This document shows, piece after piece, positions 50,578 to 52,549 of a stretch of 52,549 nucleotides of DNA. The stretch spans positions 1 through 52,549 of the forward strand of contig ONBG01000020.1 of the NCBI GenBank assembly GCA_900316015.1, written 5' to 3'. Position 1 is the first letter of the stretch. Each line of letters begins with the position of its first letter. This DNA comes from an uncultured Prevotella sp. Lineage in GTDB: Bacteria; Bacteroidota; Bacteroidia; Bacteroidales; Bacteroidaceae. A program made the translations under genes and the position numbers. The notes beneath the pieces are model-generated. The model had not been told where the DNA came from, did not search any database, and saw only the letters and a list, made by a program, of their open reading frames with translations.

Positions 50578-50650
50578 CGCGGAGTGGAGCAGTTGGTAGC
50601 TCGCCAGGCTCATAACCTGGAGGTCGCACGTTCGAGTCCTGCCTCCGCAA
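50578..50650 (+). tRNA. Initiator tRNA-fMet (anticodon CAT)
   Basis: 73 bases that fold into a full cloverleaf, with anticodon CAT at 50611-50613 (positions 34-36). The first base C1 cannot pair with A72, and the D-stem holds an A11-U24 pair; both are initiator hallmarks. The anticodon stem is CCAGG/CCTGG, so only two of the usual three G-C pairs next to the loop are present. CCA is not encoded. A promoter precedes it and a hairpin terminator follows. Confidence 0.93.
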
Positions 50651-50656
50651 CTCTTC

Positions 50657-50692
50657 AAACGTAATTTGCTGAATGTGCAGCAGATTACGTTT
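50657..50692 (+). terminator. Terminator of the initiator tRNA transcript
   Basis: 15-base arms at 50657-50671 and 50678-50692 (aaacgtaatttgctg and its complement with one G-U), 6-base loop, followed by a T tract. Confidence 0.88.
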
Positions 50693-50799
50693 TTTATTTA
50701 AACACCAGGAAATAGGACCAGCTCATATTCAATTACAGGTGACAATGAAGAAATTGAGATCTCAATGGGACCTTACAATACCCAAATAGAAATATCATT

Positions 50800-51468
50800 C
50801 TAATATTGAACGTACTTTCTAAGGTGGAAAGCCCAGACTTTATATCCGAAAGGAGATAGATGAATGCCATCAGAAGTCATGGATGGAAGCAACTGTGAAG
50901 AACCGTGGCGAAGAAATTTCGAATATAAATTGATAAATCCAACATCATGTTGCTTGCAATAGATATGCGACAAGTGATTCAACTGCAACAAATCATTAGA
51001 TTTGTTCTTCAATTGACCATCAATCTCAAAAGAAACGTCATTTATTGGGAACAGCGTGTGAACATATAATTTCGTGGTAGGCGAGTCTGAACAAATTTTA
51101 GAAATCACGTGTCTAAAAGCACTGACTACCTGCTGTGGTGACTGCCCTTGAGCTAAATCATCTAAGCCCATTAAAAGTACAATGGCCTTCGGTTTTCCTG
51201 GAAGGATCTGCCCCAGTCGAGAGTAAACGCTCATCACTCGATCACCTGCAATCCCTCTATTTCTAATATGCTTCAAGCCTAACAACTTACTCCAATCTCC
51301 AGCATACTCTATCTCACTACCACCTAACATAACAACATCAGTACTATCAATAGGACGCATGGTATCAAATTCTCGAACTCTTTCTATATGATGGGAAGAA
51401 AAAATCTGTTGGCTGTTGATTTGAAGACAAATCAAGAAGAGGAAGAAAGATAATAGAAATTTATACAT
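50800..51468 (-). CDS. SGNH/GDSL-type esterase-like secreted protein
   Basis: 222 residues with a signal peptide (to about NSQ20). Block I is MLGGSEIEYAG with candidate nucleophile Ser51; block II Gly is in NRGIAGDR; block III is MGLDDLAQG, where the usual Asn of GxND is Asp103; block V is SDGIHLSPFGY with the Asp and His of the catalytic site. These enzymes deacetylate or de-esterify glycans and lipids. The Asn-to-Asp change affects the oxyanion-hole position, so activity may be altered. Monocistronic in appearance. Confidence 0.82.
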   Translation of the reverse strand: MYKFLLSFFLFLICLQINSQQIFSSHHIERVREFDTMRPIDSTDVVMLGGSEIEYAGDWSKLLGLKHIRNRGIAGDRVMSVYSRLGQILPGKPKAIVLLMGLDDLAQGQSPQQVVSAFRHVISKICSDSPTTKLYVHTLFPINDVSFEIDGQLKNKSNDLLQLNHLSHIYCKQHDVGFINLYSKFLRHGSSQLLPSMTSDGIHLSPFGYKVWAFHLRKYVQY

Positions 51469-51629
51469 ACTGACTAATCTATAGAATTAAACGTACTGCA
51501 AATTTAAATAAAAAAACTGAGCAAGTATGATGATGGAGCAAAAAAAGCAAATCTATATAACCCATTCGTTAGTAAATTGAAATAAAAATCCGGCAACAGA
51601 AAGAAAAAGACTGTTACCGGACAATTACC

Positions 51630-52073
51630 TTAATTCATAGCGTTCATCACTTTTTCAAAATAACGCTGAGTGCGCTTTACGCTATATCGAAGCCCTCCGT
51701 TCCACGCTCGAATGGCCTTTTCTATACTATTAAGTGGATTATAAGCCGATTGAAAGAGCAGAAACATCTCTTTAGATTTCGCTATACTAAATCTATCAGA
51801 TAGTTTGAATCTTTTCGTACTTTTCCTCCTTTTTAGAATCTGATTACATTCAGCCACCAAAATAGGAGTGATCTGCATAGCCCCAACTGAATTTCCACTC
51901 TTTGCACGTGGATTACCTTCACTTTCTACCTTAATAATTGCATCCATCACTGGAGTCCAATCGAATGCAGTTGTTGAGTCACTGATATCATCATTAACAA
52001 CCGCAGACGCAATAGTAGGATTAATCAACAAAAAAGAAAAACATAAAAATACCAATCTAAATATTCTCTTCAT
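51630..52073 (-). CDS. Lytic transglycosylase-like SLT domain protein
   Basis: 147 residues with a signal peptide ending ASA (about residue 24). The short SLT-like domain has the catalytic Glu50 in IIKVESEGNP, then GNSVGAMQITP and a C-terminal AIRAWNGGLRY, like the AYNAG motif of lysozyme-fold transglycosylases. Such enzymes cleave peptidoglycan to anhydro-muropeptides in the periplasm. No LysM or membrane domain is attached. Its promoter box lies about 150 bp upstream, giving a long leader. Confidence 0.82.
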   Translation of the reverse strand: MKRIFRLVFLCFSFLLINPTIASAVVNDDISDSTTAFDWTPVMDAIIKVESEGNPRAKSGNSVGAMQITPILVAECNQILKRRKSTKRFKLSDRFSIAKSKEMFLLFQSAYNPLNSIEKAIRAWNGGLRYSVKRTQRYFEKVMNAMN

Positions 52074-52484
52074 AACAAATCATTTATGGAACCTGAGCAA
52101 AGAAAGAGCCCGCGACTATTGTCGAAAAGAGAATGAACAAATAGCCTAAATTCCGTTAGATACTTTCATGAGAGACACCAAACCAGTAAAAATCTGATGA
52201 AACACTCATATAATTATCATTTGCAAAAGTACAAAAAATTATCGAGAAAACAAAAAAAGCAGACGAATAGTTGACTATTTTTAAGAAAACTATCATAGAA
52301 GTTAACCAGTTGAGAATCAGCAATTAAACAAATATTAATCAGTATAGATTGTAAACAAATACAAACTGATATTAATAAGAACCCAATTACGAAAATGGCG
52401 ACTACACACCGAACGCATGGGAACGGAGAAGGCAATAGGCTACCCTTACAATTCTGTCAGTCCATTCCATACGTGTATAAAACG
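52074..52484. other. Gene-less interval between the transglycosylase and the rRNA operon end
   Basis: No credible gene. A -7-type box TACTTTTG is on the minus strand at 52224-52231. The rest is A+T-rich with no repeat or ORF that I can support. Confidence 0.5.
52224..52231 (-). promoter_or_regulatory. Candidate -7 promoter box of the transglycosylase gene
   Basis: TACTTTTG on the minus strand, preceding the gene by about 150 bp. Confidence 0.4.
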
Positions 52485-52521
52485 CAAGGGCCCCGGGGAT
52501 ATTGCATCCCCAGGGCCCTTG
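52485..52521 (-). terminator. rRNA operon terminator
   Basis: 16-base arms at 52485-52500 and 52506-52521 (caagggccccggggat and its complement with one G-U pair), 5-base loop, followed on the minus strand by GCGTTTTAT. It directly follows the 3' end of the 5S rRNA on that strand. Confidence 0.92.
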
Positions 52522-52529
52522 TCAAAGGA

Positions 52530-52549
52530 GGCGGCTACCTACTCTCCCG
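52530..52549 (-). rRNA. rrf: 5S rRNA, 3' end only
   Basis: The reverse complement ends GGGAGAGTAGGTAGCCGCC, which matches the conserved 3' end of Bacteroidetes 5S rRNA. Only 20 bases are in the window; the rest of the rRNA operon lies to the right. Confidence 0.85.

Noticed and set aside
52217-52435. Minus-strand 72-codon frame near the right edge
   Set aside because: Low-complexity, Cys/Phe-rich, A+T-rich sequence with no ribosome site; it looks like a chance frame in intergenic DNA.

Overview
The window looks like a Bacteroidales chromosome, probably Prevotellaceae, carrying the right-hand part of an integrated CTnDOT-type conjugative element. Three things point to this phylum: many promoters of the TTTG-N18-21-TAnnTTTG type; phylum-typical families (DUF5686, DUF2807, DUF4827, a TamL/TamB pair, a DUF2723 glycosyltransferase, TraQ and PcfJ-like proteins); and the 3' end of an rRNA operon at the right edge. 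The species cannot be fixed from the sequence alone.

Region 1, 1 to about 11.65 kb: mobile DNA. It opens inside a traP-like toprim gene, followed in translationally coupled order by traQ and a lysozyme gene. Nine mostly small genes then run the other way (5164 to 1518). They include PcfJ-like, PcfK-like and DUF3873 proteins and end at a perfect bidirectional terminator. Next comes a more A+T-rich cargo module: an OLD-family ATPase/TOPRIM nuclease overlapping a UvrD-like helicase, which is the architecture of the Gabija anti-phage system. It is bracketed by two imperfect direct repeats of about 212 bp. A complete IS982-family element with 21-bp inverted repeats and a 5-bp target duplication follows. 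A perfect GTANNTTTGC motif at 11645-11654, with nearby GTTACG/CGTAAC repeats, is the best candidate for the element end.

Region 2, 11.8-18.9 kb: a DUF190 gene converges on a leftward cluster made of a sugar or polyol-phosphate nucleotidyltransferase, an ATP-grasp enzyme, a CDP-alcohol phosphatidyltransferase, a HAD-like protein and the outer-membrane protein DUF5686. The first four overlap or nearly abut and look like one pathway for activating a small polyol or sugar and placing it on a lipid. An alternative inositol-lipid route is an attractive hypothesis. A DUF2807 gene lies upstream.

Region 3, 19.1-36.7 kb: rightward genes for a 1403-residue 2-hydroxyacyl-CoA dehydratase activase-like protein, serine acetyltransferase, a THUMP rRNA methyltransferase, a DPP-IV-type peptidase, PurD, two membrane proteins and a metal-binding lipoprotein. 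A second group holds the DUF2723 glycosyltransferase, a polysaccharide deacetylase and QueG. A five-unit 22-bp tandem repeat and a terminator lie between queG and glmM.

Region 4, 36.8-52.5 kb: mostly leftward housekeeping genes (glmM, DUF4827, nrnA, a nucleotidyltransferase, tamL/tamB, rluA, fabG, a TetR regulator), an initiator tRNA on the plus strand, an SGNH hydrolase, a lytic transglycosylase-like protein, and the terminator plus last 20 bases of a 5S rRNA gene on the minus strand.
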